Origin: Adiantum capillus-veneris
Taxonomy: Eukaryota > Streptophyta > Polypodiopsida > Polypodiales > Pteridaceae
Direction: 5' to 3'
Assembly (NCBI GenBank): GCA_014529385.2
Contig: CM043966.1
Location: 102,621,087 to 102,685,086, forward strand
DNA: 64,000 nucleotides
The notes under the pieces: model-generated
Databases searched by the model: none
What the model saw: only the letters and a program-made list of their open reading frames with translations
Told to the model about the DNA's origin: nothing
In this document: in pieces, positions 1 to 9,032 of the stretch
How the letters are laid out: each line of letters begins with the position of its first letter
How positions within the stretch are numbered: position 1 is the stretch's first letter
Made by a program: the position numbers and the translations under genes

Positions 1-102
1 CACCATTTAAAAGCAACTGCTAGTAAAACTGACGCTCAAAAGCTGTTTTAGCCAAAAAGCATACCTCCCCGTGCCTCATCAACATGCTGCAATGTCAACA
101 GG

Positions 103-104
<2 letters not shown>
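1..104. other. Left flank, unassigned
   Basis: About 100 bases left of LINE-1A. I recognise no coding or repeat signature. It is the probable 5' target flank of LINE-1A, but no target-site duplication could be matched to the sequence after 10254. Confidence 0.3.

Positions 105-134
<30 letters not shown>
105..134. repeat. (CT)n microsatellite
   Basis: About 15 CT dinucleotides directly abut the inverted 5' segment of LINE-1A. Confidence 0.95.
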
Positions 135-135
<1 letters not shown>

Positions 136-575
136 GTATAGCGTGGATGTCTACCACCCCGAGAGGCCTGAGATGTATTGTACTCAAAGGAGACTGATAA
201 TGTCAAAAGTGCATGATCTACTGCTATCCCAACAAGCCTGGCCCCATTGTAAATTCCTGAATGTGAGATAAATATCGGATGCGTTAGAACATAGTCTACA
301 GTATTGGCCCCATGTCTGTGTGGAAAACAAGTAAAACCTATAGATGATGGGAAGGTCAGTAAGCCATTCAGTATGGCTAAACTGTGAGTAGTCGTCATCT
401 CCCTGAGGTATCTCCCATACTTTGTATGCACTTTGTCGTGTGAGCATCTCTCAAGCCCCTCTCCTCTGGCTCTAGCTCTCTGAGCATCTCCTTTGAGGTG
501 TCATATAAAACCGTCTGTGAACTGCCTGTACGGGCATTCAAATCGCCCAATAGTATGATGTCTCCATCCCTGCAG
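136..575 (-). pseudogene. LINE-1A endonuclease segment (inverted)
   Basis: The minus strand encodes part of an APE-type endonuclease. It shows the GDLNARTG motif near 535-560, then CFPHRHGA, TVDYV and AVDHAL in the same order as in LINE-1B. It begins at the RDGDII block and ends after the RYT block that is followed in LINE-1B by CTRETDF. The first roughly 100 residues of the domain are absent and the frame is broken around 430-450. The domain would nick target DNA for target-primed reverse transcription; this copy cannot function. Its orientation, opposite to the adjoining reverse transcriptase, is the notable feature. Confidence 0.85.
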
Positions 576-2217
576 AGGAGATACGTAGACTTTTATGCAC
601 ATCAGAGCCAGTATACACAGTGGAGGAGATCACGTCTATGCTGACAGTGACATTACATGGGGCAGCGACAGAGGCATACCCACACACACAGCCTGGTCAG
701 AGACGTCGTTCTGGGCACATGCCTCAGAACAGCTGGTATGATGAGGAGTGTCGACAAAGGAGATCTCAAATCCAACGGGAGCTTGCATTGGGAGTGATCA
801 CCTATAGACAGTCTCGTATTGCTACACGACGACTAGTACGACGGAAGAAGCGAGCTTTCTTGATCCAGATGGAGCAGGATTTATATCAGCTCTTCCTTAG
901 TAGAGATTCAGGAGAGGCTTGGCGTCTATTCCATGAGCAGAGTCCCCCACCAGTGATTACTTCTACGGAGATATGGGGGCAATATGCAGCATCATTATAC
1001 ACTATACCTGGACAACCACCACTACCAAATCCACCACAGCCATGTCCGGCTACGAGCACCTTCTTTACCACTGAGATGGTAAAGGAGGCCATTGACAGGA
1101 TGAAGACCAGACGAGCACAGGATCATGAGGGTTTGGTAGCAGAGCACATTATACATGCTGGGGACTTGTTGGCAGAGATGCTTGCACAGACCGTGTCATG
1201 TGTGAGGGCTTTCCTGAGTCTTGGAGATTGTCTACCATTGTACCTATCTTCAAGACAGGAGACCCCACAGTGCCGGGGAATTACCGTACTATCATGGTAG
1301 GACACACATTGGCACGGTTGTATGCATCCATCCTTGAGCATAGGCTGAGCAGTTGGGCAGAGACTATGGGCATACGAGCACCTGGACAGGCTGGTTTCAG
1401 GAGGGGTTTCTCCACACTGGATCATGTCTTTACACTCAAAGCTATCATTCGAGGAGGGTCGAGCACATGGTAGACGGATTTACTGCAGCTTTGTGGACTT
1501 CCGCAAAGCTTTTGACACAGTACCGAGGGCCAGATTGATGCGGCGACTTACGGAATTGGGGGTACCCACAGAGCTGATATGGAGTCAGTTCAGTGATGGG
1601 TCATGTACGCACCCCAGAGGGGATATCTGACATAGTTCACTCCACTATCGAAGTGAAATAGGGATGCCCATTGTCCTCTACTTTATTTGGTATGTATGTT
1701 GATGAGGTCTCTGATTATATTAACAGAGGAGGAGATAGAGGTGCTCAGCTTGCAGGGACATGGATCCCTCTTTCATTGTATGAGTCTGATATCGGGTTGA
1801 TATCAGACTCACCAAAGGGTATGCAGAGACATTTGGACGCATTGCATAGTTTTACAGGGGATAGTGGATTGTTGGTAAAACTAAGGTCATGGTATTTAAT
1901 ACCACGCCATAGTGGGTCAGGAGATCAGCACCTACATTCACATATGGTCAGGACAGTATGGAGTACACTGATGCATACACATATCTTGGCGTGGTCTTTA
2001 GTGGACCGAGGTTCACACTGAGAGTGGCAGCAGACACTAGATTGACTCGTGCCTATGCAGCCCTAGGCGGTTTAGAGAGGATTTGTTCGCACGTTCAGTT
2101 CTAGGAACTTTGAACAAAGCTCTGGCTCTTCGACACTTTCATCGCTTCAGTTATGCACTACGGGGTTCAGATTTGGGGACCATCTGTTGGCAGTGTTGGA
2201 TGGAGTAATATGGAGAG
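576..2217 (+). pseudogene. LINE-1A ORF2: linker and reverse transcriptase, degenerate
   Basis: The plus strand resumes ORF2 with the RRLLCTSE block, then EAYPHTQPGQ and WYDEECR (620-760). Reverse transcriptase follows: MVKEAIDRMKTRRA (about 1075), VPIFKTGDPTVPGNYR (about 1240), GQAGFRRGFSTLDH (about 1385), FVDFRKAFDTVPRARL (about 1490) and FGMYVDEVSDYI (about 1685). The catalytic YADD box reads YESD (about 1778), so the aspartate pair is broken. Frames change near 1195, 1450 and 1630. The equivalent of LINE-1B residues between the AVDHAL block and GIYRRLC is partly missing at the inversion joint. Confidence 0.9.
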
Positions 2218-2399
2218 CATAGTAATAGGGAATGGCCGTTTTCAGGTCTCCGTTCCCCGTTCCCATTCTAACTTTCCGTTCCGAATCCACGTTCCGTGTT
2301 TCAAACGTGAGTACCCGTAACAGGGAATGGCATTTTGTGGCAGTTGCCATTCCGCGTTCCCCGTTCCGGTTTCCCGTTCTTGGTAACTATGATGGAGAG
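2210..2399. mobile_element. hAT-like MITE (174 bp) with 8-bp target duplication
   Basis: The 174-bp insert (2218-2391) interrupts LINE-1A exactly where LINE-1B is continuous. It is flanked by the 8-bp direct repeat ATGGAGAG (2210-2217 and 2392-2399). Its ends are imperfect inverted repeats: CATAGTAATAGGG on the left against CATAGTTACCAAG read from the right. The interior is rich in GTTCCCCGTTCC-type repeats that partly fold back. Eight-base duplications and TAGGG-like ends are typical of hAT elements. There is no coding capacity, so any mobility would need a transposase from elsewhere. Confidence 0.6.
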
Positions 2400-2555
2400 G
2401 CCCTTGGTATCTATGATTTCTAGGCTGATGAGAGCCAAGGCCTCAGTTCCACATGACATCATACGAGCCGAGCTGGCTACCCCACCTATGGAGATTGAGG
2501 CACTTACCAGATCAGTATCATTTGTACACAGCTTATGGGACACCACCAGGGACAG
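2392..2555 (+). pseudogene. LINE-1A ORF2, post-RT segment (part 1)
   Basis: It encodes the block MERPLVSMISRLMRAKASVP followed by IIRAELATPP and SVSFVHSLWD, matching LINE-1B at 32300-32500. It stops abruptly at the A1 insertion (2556) and resumes at 9033. Confidence 0.85.
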
Positions 2556-3831
2556 TGTAAGGTGCAGCAGAATGAATGTTTGAACTTTGCTCAAGATGAG
2601 TGCTCCAAACTCTGCTCAAGGTTCCTTTTTCTTATGGAAGGGAGAGCCTTCCGTTCTTAATGAGAGAGTGTAGTGAACACAAACAAAGTGAATGGACACT
2701 GTGCGTGAAGGTGCATGAGACTGAGAGATAGAGAGAAGAGAGATACGACACCAGAGATGTTGTAAAACCCTCCTCCGAAGGCCCCACTCTCGTTAGCGAG
2801 AGTGGTCTACTTATGATTGCACAATCTGGTACAAATGGTATGCATGAGACTGATGCAAGTCTAGGCTACGTCGACGATGACGACGGCGATGACGAAGTCG
2901 ACACTAGGGCTGAAATCTGCGATCTTTCTATTGCTGTCCAAAAACGCTATGGGCTGAAATCTGCTAATCTCTATCTGCTGAATTATGACTCTATGTCGGT
3001 GACAATGTCGATGACGACGATGCGACGACGACGCGCTGAAAAAGCAGATGCTGAAATCTGCGTTTTCCGGGCTGAAACTGTACACCTTGCGGAAACAGAC
3101 CATGCGGCGAGGAACTGCTGCTGGAAGGTGAGATCTGCGAGGTTTGGGACTTGATCTGCGGGTACTAACTGCTGAAAACTGAAAACGCTCATGGTACTTG
3201 CTGTTCCGTCGCGGTAAAGCTGCAAAACGCTGGGGCTAATCTGCAACCAAAAACGCTAGGGCTGAATTTTGGTCCTGCTGCTACCGTGGTTCTGCAAAAT
3301 GCAAAACGCTAGGCTGATCTGCTGATCTCTTGCAAAAACGCTGAGGCTCTTGCTGTCTGCGGTAGCCGAGGCTGATCTGATGGGAAAAAACACTAGGTGA
3401 TGCTGGATCTGCAAAACGCTAGGTCTCCTGGGGTTGTCTGCTGAGAAGTTGCCTGTTGAGCGTGAAGCTCCTGCTACCTCTTCTACCAATTAGTGCTAGC
3501 CTAGGTTTGCTTATATACAAACTTACTCAATTTGCCCTACCTATTTTCTAACAAAAGTCACTTAAATTAATAAGTGAAAAATGTCAAAAATAGGGAAAAT
3601 AGGCTAAATGCACTGGAAAATTCCCTTGAAGGATTCTGATGGGAATGCTTATGTTCATGTTGTGTGCAACCAGAGGATATGCATCTACACTAAGTATCTG
3701 GACATGCACGGTCTACGAACAGACTCACAAAAGTGCCAGAACACTTATAATCTAGACTGACTGGACTGATTGAACCCTTGTCGTGCTGTAGCTTGTCCAC
3801 GGACACATAGGGTTTGATGTGTCACGTGACA
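2556..3831 (-). repeat. A1 3' LTR
   Basis: This 1,276-bp LTR starts TGTAAGG on the plus strand and ends in the 12-bp palindrome TGTCACGTGACA (3820-3831), which is the outer tip in element sense. It contains many degenerate copies of an AAAACGCTAGG / CTGATCTGC motif (2930-3430). A perfect 9-bp hairpin lies at 2784-2805. Confidence 0.9.
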
Positions 3832-4131
3832 TCCCCTCCTTTTCAAAGTGAGGTACTGATACCGAACTGTATGGCGTCGGGGGAGATCGCCAATAGCATC
3901 CGGAATCCTGGAAGGGACTCTTCGCCAGCCCACTCTGATGTGTGGGTCGTGCGGTACTTGAACTTCATAAAAGTCTACAACGCTTGCTTCTTTGGGCCGC
4001 GCCGAAATCGACACAGTCTTCTGTGGCTCCTTCGATGCTTCAACTTCATTGAGAGTCATGCTTCTTTCTTCTTTAAGAATCTCCATGGCTGAAAATTCCG
4101 AAACCCATTTCCAACACAAAACCATGAACAT
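3832..4131 (-). pseudogene. A1 3'-terminal coding remnant of unknown function
   Basis: Reading minus from 4131, an open frame contains TLNEVEASKEPQKTVSISAR, then DFYEVQVPHDPHIRVGW and RRHTVRYQYLTLKRRG, and runs into the purine tract and LTR. I recognise no domain. Its position just inside the 3' LTR suggests the C-terminal tail of the element's gag-like product or a separate small ORF. The start is uncertain because no clear upstream frame joins it to the gag part. Confidence 0.4.
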
Positions 4132-4449
4132 ATCTATTCCATGTAAAGTGAGTGGAAAAAATCTTGTCTTCCTAAAAGACTATGCATGCAATGTAGATGA
4201 ACAAAGAGACGGAGTGCCAAACTGTTTACCACACACACGCAAACAATGAGATCGAATCTTGTCGTGTTGATCTAAATCAATCAACTGTGGAAAAACACAA
4301 TGGAAAAGCCCATGCTTGGTGCTCATACTTTCTTGTGCTCTTTCTACAAATGTGTCATGCCAAGGAAGAGACATGGAATGTGACTTCCGTGAACGCATAC
4401 TTTTCAGCTTTTCATAAAAAATCCGCATACATTTGTGCTCATTCATGAG

Positions 4450-4798
4450 TTAAACGTGCTCAACGTACAATATGTCATGCCTAGGAAAAGGGATCACATA
4501 AAGACGCTGATGAAAATACAGGAAACGATCACGAATGAAACACTCGAACAATGCGTGCTGACGAATCATTCGAACACATAGTACTTCCTGTAAGGGTTCT
4601 TTGGACCTAGGCTCGCGAGCCAAGACCGGTTCTTCTTGATTGGTCGAATCTTCCCGTGGGGGTTCTTTGGACTTAGGCTCGAGAGCCAAGATCGGTGCTT
4701 CGTCATTGATTGTCTCTGGAATGAGGATAGCTGCACTAGAGAAAGTATCAACTAACACATCATCCTTGTGAACACTCACATCATCTTCATGCAAATCA
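4450..4798 (-). pseudogene. A1 gag-like acidic tail with internal duplication
   Basis: The minus frame continues the acidic KHDDLHDD-type repeats cut by A2, then DVSVHKDDVLVDTF and IPETINDEAP. Next comes a tandem duplicated block: ILALEPKSKEPPRED is repeated as VLAREPRSKEPLQE. The DNA repeat period is 66 bp (about 4596 and 4662). It ends near 4450. It has no metal-binding or enzymatic motif. Together with the segment at 6710-7282 it would make one gag-type protein interrupted by A2. Confidence 0.5.
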
Positions 4799-4803
4799 TC
4801 ATG

Positions 4804-5910
4804 TGTCACGTGACACATCCCAACCCTATGTGTTCGTGGACAAGCTACACCACAGCAGGGTTCAGTCGGTTCAGTCGGTTCAAATTAGCAGTGATTTGGC
4901 ACTTTTGTGAGTCTATTCGTAGACCGTGCATGCCCAATCACTTAGCATAGATGCATATCCTCCGGTTGCACACAGCATGATCATCGGAATTCCCATCAGA
5001 ATCCATTCGCATCAGTTAGGGGAATTTTCCAGTGCATTTAGCCTATTTTCCTATTTATTGGTTATTTTCACTTATTATTTTTAAGTGACTTTCCAACAAA
5101 AGTAGGTAGGGCAATTTTACTAAGTTAATATATAAGCAAACCCAAGTTAGCACTTTCTGGCAGAAGAGGCAGCAAAAGCACCTTGCTCAACAAGCAACTT
5201 CTCAGCAAGACCAACCCCCGCGACTACTCTGGCGTTTTCTCCACAGAAGACCTAGCATTTTTGCATCAGATCAGCCGTGGCGATTTGTGCACAGCAGATC
5301 AGCCCCGGCGTCATCATGACACAGCAGATCAGCCTAGCGTTTTTGCATTTGCAGAACCCTGGCGACAGAAGGACCAATTTCAGCCCCTGGCGTTTTTGGA
5401 TTTCAGCAGCAAATTAAGACCGGCATTATTCACCTAAAGTGTAGCAGATTCAGCCTGTAAAGACCATCAGTTTTCAGCCCTAAGAAACCTCATTTTTCAG
5501 CCAAGAAAACGCAGCCAAAACAGTCATTTTCAGCCACTGAAACAGTCCCGAAATTCAGCGATTAGAAGATCTCAGATTTCAGCCGTCGTCGTCATCGGCA
5601 TAGACCAAGTTGCATAGTCCATTGCATACGCATTGTACACCTTTGTGCAATCAAAGAATAGACCACTCTCGCCGACGAGAGTGGGGCCTTCGGAGGAGGG
5701 TTTTACAACCTCTTAGGTGTCGTATCTCTTCTCTCTCCTTCTCTCAGTCTCATTCACTTGCACGCACAATATCCACTCACTTTGTTCGTGACCATAGCAC
5801 TCTCCATAAGACGGAAAGCTCTCTCTTTCCCTAAGAACTAAAAAGGAACCTTGAGCAATAAAGATCACTAATTTTGAGAAAATACAACATTCATTCCGCT
5901 GCACCTAACA
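4804..5910 (+). repeat. A2 5' LTR (1,107 bp) with TATA box, hairpin and poly(A) signal
   Basis: It begins TGTCACGTGACA and ends CTAACA. In sense order: a TATATAAG box (5129-5136), then AACGC/CTGATC-type repeats read as GATCAGCC / TAGCGTTTTTGC (5250-5400), a perfect hairpin CCACTCTCG-CCGA-CGAGAGTGG (5663-5684), and AATAAA (5857-5862) 50 bp before the end. This gives a plausible U3/R/U5 layout. It is inverted relative to both A1 LTRs. Confidence 0.85.
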
Positions 5911-5923
5911 TTGGTATCAGAGC
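5911..5923 (+). other. A2 primer-binding site, initiator tRNA-Met
   Basis: TGGTATCAGAGC starts two bases after the LTR end and is complementary to the 3' end of plant initiator tRNA-Met. It fixes the plus orientation. Confidence 0.9.
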
Positions 5924-6145
5924 TTTGGAAGTGTTCTGCATTACTCAAGGGAAGAACCACAAGAATTTTTTTGCTTGTTGCGATCGCACGAACCCAAGTT
6001 TACTTGGGCGTGGCGATTCCTAATCGTGTTTTGTTGAAGAGTGACAGGAATCCCAAGAAAGAAGTGCTTGTCCAGCCTCCCCTTGTGTCTCTTTTCACTC
6101 ATTGAGAGCGGACCGTGCACTTAGCGGCCGGCCACTCGACGTGAG

Positions 6146-6522
6146 GTGGGAAAAAGCAACCTTGGTGTGAGCGCAAGGCCGCCAAGGGGTGCGCCCGCAG
6201 AAAGGAGTAGAACTCGGGTGGAGAAGATCCTTCTCCAACGCGATTTGCAAGCGAAAGAAGACCTCAAGAACTCAAGAACCTCAAGAACCACAAGAACCCA
6301 AGATTCTCACGAATCAAGGACCCCAAGAACCTCAAGAACCCAAGATTCTCACGAATCAAGGACCTCAAGAACCTCAAGAACCCAAGTTCCTCGTGAACTT
6401 AAGAACCCAAGAACCCACAAGAACCCACGATTGCAGAATGGTCATCACTCGAAGCGGAATGGATACTTCGCTTGGAGGTGATGAGCATGAGAGAGGCGAA
6501 GAAGAATTTTCCCCACCAGGTT
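6146..6522 (+). pseudogene. A2 leader repeat and truncated gag start
   Basis: A GAACCTCAA-based 9-bp minisatellite (about 6266-6425) lies in the leader. If translated it gives RTSRTQ-type repeats. The likely gag start is at 6438 (MVITRSGMDTSLGGDEH), the same start seen in A1 at 7282. Gag stops being A-type at 6520, where the deletion joint with the 3' LTR remnant begins. Continued reading enters LTR sequence and is meaningless. Confidence 0.6.
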
Positions 6523-6704
6523 CTCTCTCCTTCTCTCAGTCTCATTCACTTGCACGCACAATATCCACTCACTTTGTTCGTGACCATAGCACTCTCCATA
6601 AGATGGAAAAAGCTCTCTCTTTCCCTAAGAACTAAAAAGGAACCTTGAGCAATAAAGATCACTAATCTTGAGAAAATACAACATTCATTCCGCTGCACCT
6701 AACA
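6521..6704 (+). repeat. A2 3' LTR remnant (last about 184 bp)
   Basis: It matches A2 5' LTR positions 5729-5910 with few changes, ends CTAACA and is followed by the TCATG duplication. All upstream LTR sequence is missing. Confidence 0.9.
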
Positions 6705-6709
6705 TCATG

Positions 6710-7282
6710 CTTGTGAGAAATCACATCTTGATCATCATGCAAATCATCATGCTTGTCAATGTCATCCAAATCATCATGCTTGTCATTATCATTCAAATCA
6801 TCATACGTATCATCATGCAAATTCTGTGTGTCATGCTTGGGAGAAGAAGAGACTGAGAGAGTCTCCTTTTCCTGATTCTGTGCAAACTGCGCCTGCACAA
6901 TAGAAAAGAGTCGCAAGAACTCTTTCGCTCTGTTCTTGTTTTGCTTTGTTCTTGCGGTCATATTCTGCTTGTCTTTCTTTGGCTTCCAATCGTGCTTCAC
7001 GCCTTATGGCTGCCATTCCTTCTTCGTATTCACGATCTATGGCTGCCCTACGTTCTTCGTAGTCCTTTCTTTCTGCTTCTCTTTCTGCTTTTCTTTCTTC
7101 ACGTTCTAATTTTCTTTCCATAAACAATTGCTCCAACTCCTCCATAGGAGTTAGTGCAATCCTTGGCGTAGATGGGGAAGGGGGAGGGTCGGAAAAACCT
7201 CCTGGTGGGGAAAATTCTTCTTCGCCTCCTCATGCTCATCACCTCCAAGCGAAGTATCCATTCCGCTTCGAGTGATGACCAT
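6710..7282 (-). pseudogene. A1 gag-like protein, coiled-coil region
   Basis: The likely start is at 7282 on minus, giving MVITRSGMDTSLGG. Near 7229 one base is missing relative to A2, which shifts the frame. Correct phase resumes before MEELEQLFMERK (7145), followed by a long charged heptad-rich stretch of E, R and K (7145-6970) that reads as a coiled coil. A second shift near 6935 leads into EFLRLFSIVQAQFAQ, and then acidic KHDDLDDIDKHDD repeats up to the A2 insertion. There is no CCHC knuckle. It resembles a structural capsid-type protein only in position and coiled-coil character, so the gag call is inference. Confidence 0.55.
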
Positions 7283-7289
7283 CCACTGA

Positions 7290-7400
7290 AGTCGTGGGTT
7301 CTTGTGGTCTTAGGTTCTTAAGTTCACGAGAAACTTGGGTTCTTGGGGGTCTTGGGTTCTTGGGTTCTTAAGGGTCTTGAGGTTCTTGAGGTTTTCTTTC
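7290..7400. repeat. A1 leader minisatellite (9-bp, GGTTCTTGA type)
   Basis: This is the same 9-bp based array as in the A2 leader, here about 110 bp against about 160 bp in A2, so array length varies between copies. Confidence 0.7.
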
Positions 7401-7739
7401 GCTTGCAATCTGTGTTAGAGAAGGATCTTCTCTTTACCCGAGTTCTACTCCTTTCCGCGGGCGCACCCCTTGGCGGCCTTGCGCTCACACCAAGGTTGCT
7501 TTTTCCCACCTCCCGTCAATTGGCCGGCCACTAAGTGCACGGTCCGCTCTCAATGAGTGAAAAGAGACACAAGGGGAGACTGGACAAGCCCTTCTTTCCT
7601 GGGATTCCTGTCACTCTTCAAAAACCCGATTAGGAATCGGCATGCCCAAGTGAACTTGGGTTCGTGCGACCTCAACAAGCAAAAAAAATTTATGTGGTTC
7701 TTGTGCTTCTTTCCTTGAGTGATACAGAACACTGCCAAA

Positions 7740-7751
7740 GCTCTGATACCA
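7740..7751 (-). other. A1 primer-binding site, initiator tRNA-Met
   Basis: Read on minus, TGGTATCAGAGC lies one base inside the right LTR (7753). It sets the minus orientation of A1. Confidence 0.9.
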
Positions 7752-7752
7752 A

Positions 7753-9032
7753 TGTAAGGTGCAGCGGAATGAATGTTTGAACTTTGCTCAAGATGAGTGC
7801 TCTAAACTCTGCTCAAGATTCCTTTTTCTTATGAAAGGGAGAGCCTTCCGTTCTTAATGAGAGAGTGTAGTGAACACAAACAAAGTGAATGGACATTGTG
7901 CGTGAAGGTGCATGAGACTGAGAGATAGAGAGAAGAGAGATACGACACCAGAGACGTTGTAAAACCCTCCTCCAAAGGCCCCACTCTCGTCGGCAAGAGT
8001 GGTCTACTTATGATTGCACAATCTCGTACAAATGGTATGCATGAGACTGATGCAAGTCTAGGCTATGTCGACGATGACGACGGTGATGACGAAGTCGACA
8101 CGAGGGCTGAAATCTGCGATCTTTCTACCGCTGTCCAAAAACGCTATGGACTAAAATCTGCTAATCTCTATCTGCTGAATTCTAACTCTGGTGACGATGT
8201 CGATGACGACGATGCGACCACGACGCGCTGAAAAAGCAGATGCTGAAATCTGCGTTTTCCGGGCTGAAACTGTACACCTTGCAGAAACTGACCGTGCGGC
8301 GAGGAACTGCTGCGAGAAGGTGAGATCTGCGAGGTTTGGGACTTGATCTGCGGGTACTAACTGCTGAAAACTGAAAACGCTAATGGTACTTGCTGTTCCG
8401 TCGCGGCAAAGCTGCAAAACACTGGGGCTGATCTGCAACCAAAAACGCTAGGGCTGAATTTTGGTCCTGTTGCTGCCGTGGTTCTGCAAAATGCAAAACG
8501 CTAGGCTGATCTGCTGATCTCTTGCAAAAACGTTGGGGCTCTTGCTGTCTCCGGTAGCCGAGGCTGATCTGATGGGAAAAAACGCTAGGTGATGCTGGAT
8601 CTGCAAAACGCTAGGTCTCCTGGGGGTGTCTGCTGAGAAGTTGCCTGTTGAGCGTGAAGCTCCTACTGCCTCTTCTGCCAATTAGTGCTAGCCTAGGTTT
8701 GCTTATATACAAACTTACTCAATTTGCCCTACCTACTTTCTAACAAAAGTCACTTAAATTAATAAGTGAAAAATGTCAAAAATAGGGAAAATAGGCTAAA
8801 TGCACTGGAAAATTCCCTTAAGGATTCTGATGGATTCTGACGAGAATGCTTATGATCATGCTGCGTGCAACCAGAGGGTATGCATCTACACTAAGTGTCT
8901 GGACATACACGGTCTGCGAACAGACTCACAAAAGTGCCAAAACACTTCTAATCTAAACTGACTGGACTGACTGAACCCTTGTCGTGCTGTAGCTTGTCTA
9001 CGGACACATAGGGTTAGATGTGTCACGTGACA
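7753..9032 (-). repeat. A1 5' LTR
   Basis: This 1,280-bp LTR closely matches 2556-3831. It ends TGTCACGTGACA (9021-9032). Its hairpin (7981-8002) carries one substitution that stays paired as a G-U wobble in element-sense RNA. Confidence 0.9.

Larger units (their letters stand above)
4799..6709 (+). mobile_element. LTR element A2: sister of A1, opposite orientation, nested and internally deleted
   Basis: A second copy of family A lies in plus orientation inside A1, bounded by a perfect 5-bp duplication TCATG (4799-4803 and 6705-6709). It has a full 5' LTR (4804-5910), an initiator tRNA-Met PBS (5912-5923), a leader and the first about 28 codons of gag. A deletion then joins gag directly to the last about 184 bp of the 3' LTR (6521-6704). 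The removed segment would include most of gag, the rest of the interior and most of the 3' LTR. The intact duplication shows the deletion came after insertion or was already in the integrated cDNA. Confidence 0.9.
2556..9032 (-). mobile_element. LTR element A1: gag-only non-autonomous retrotransposon
   Basis: Two direct LTRs (2556-3831 and 7753-9032) flank an internal region of only about 2.0 kb once the nested A2 insertion is subtracted. The duplication is GACAG (2551-2555) against AACAG (9033-9037), one mismatch. The minus orientation is set by an initiator tRNA-Met PBS (TGGTATCAGAGC, read on minus at 7740-7751) inside the right LTR and a purine tract (3832-3844, read on minus as AAAAGGAGGGGA) before the left LTR. 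Only gag-like coding is visible. No protease, reverse transcriptase, RNase H or integrase was found, so it must have been mobilised by another element. It splits LINE-1A. Confidence 0.85.

Noticed and set aside
6662-7000. Separate protein ending in VRCSGMNVVFSQD
   Set aside because: The end of this frame lies in the nested A2 LTR, so the stop is an accident of insertion. The real gag-like reading continues at 4798.
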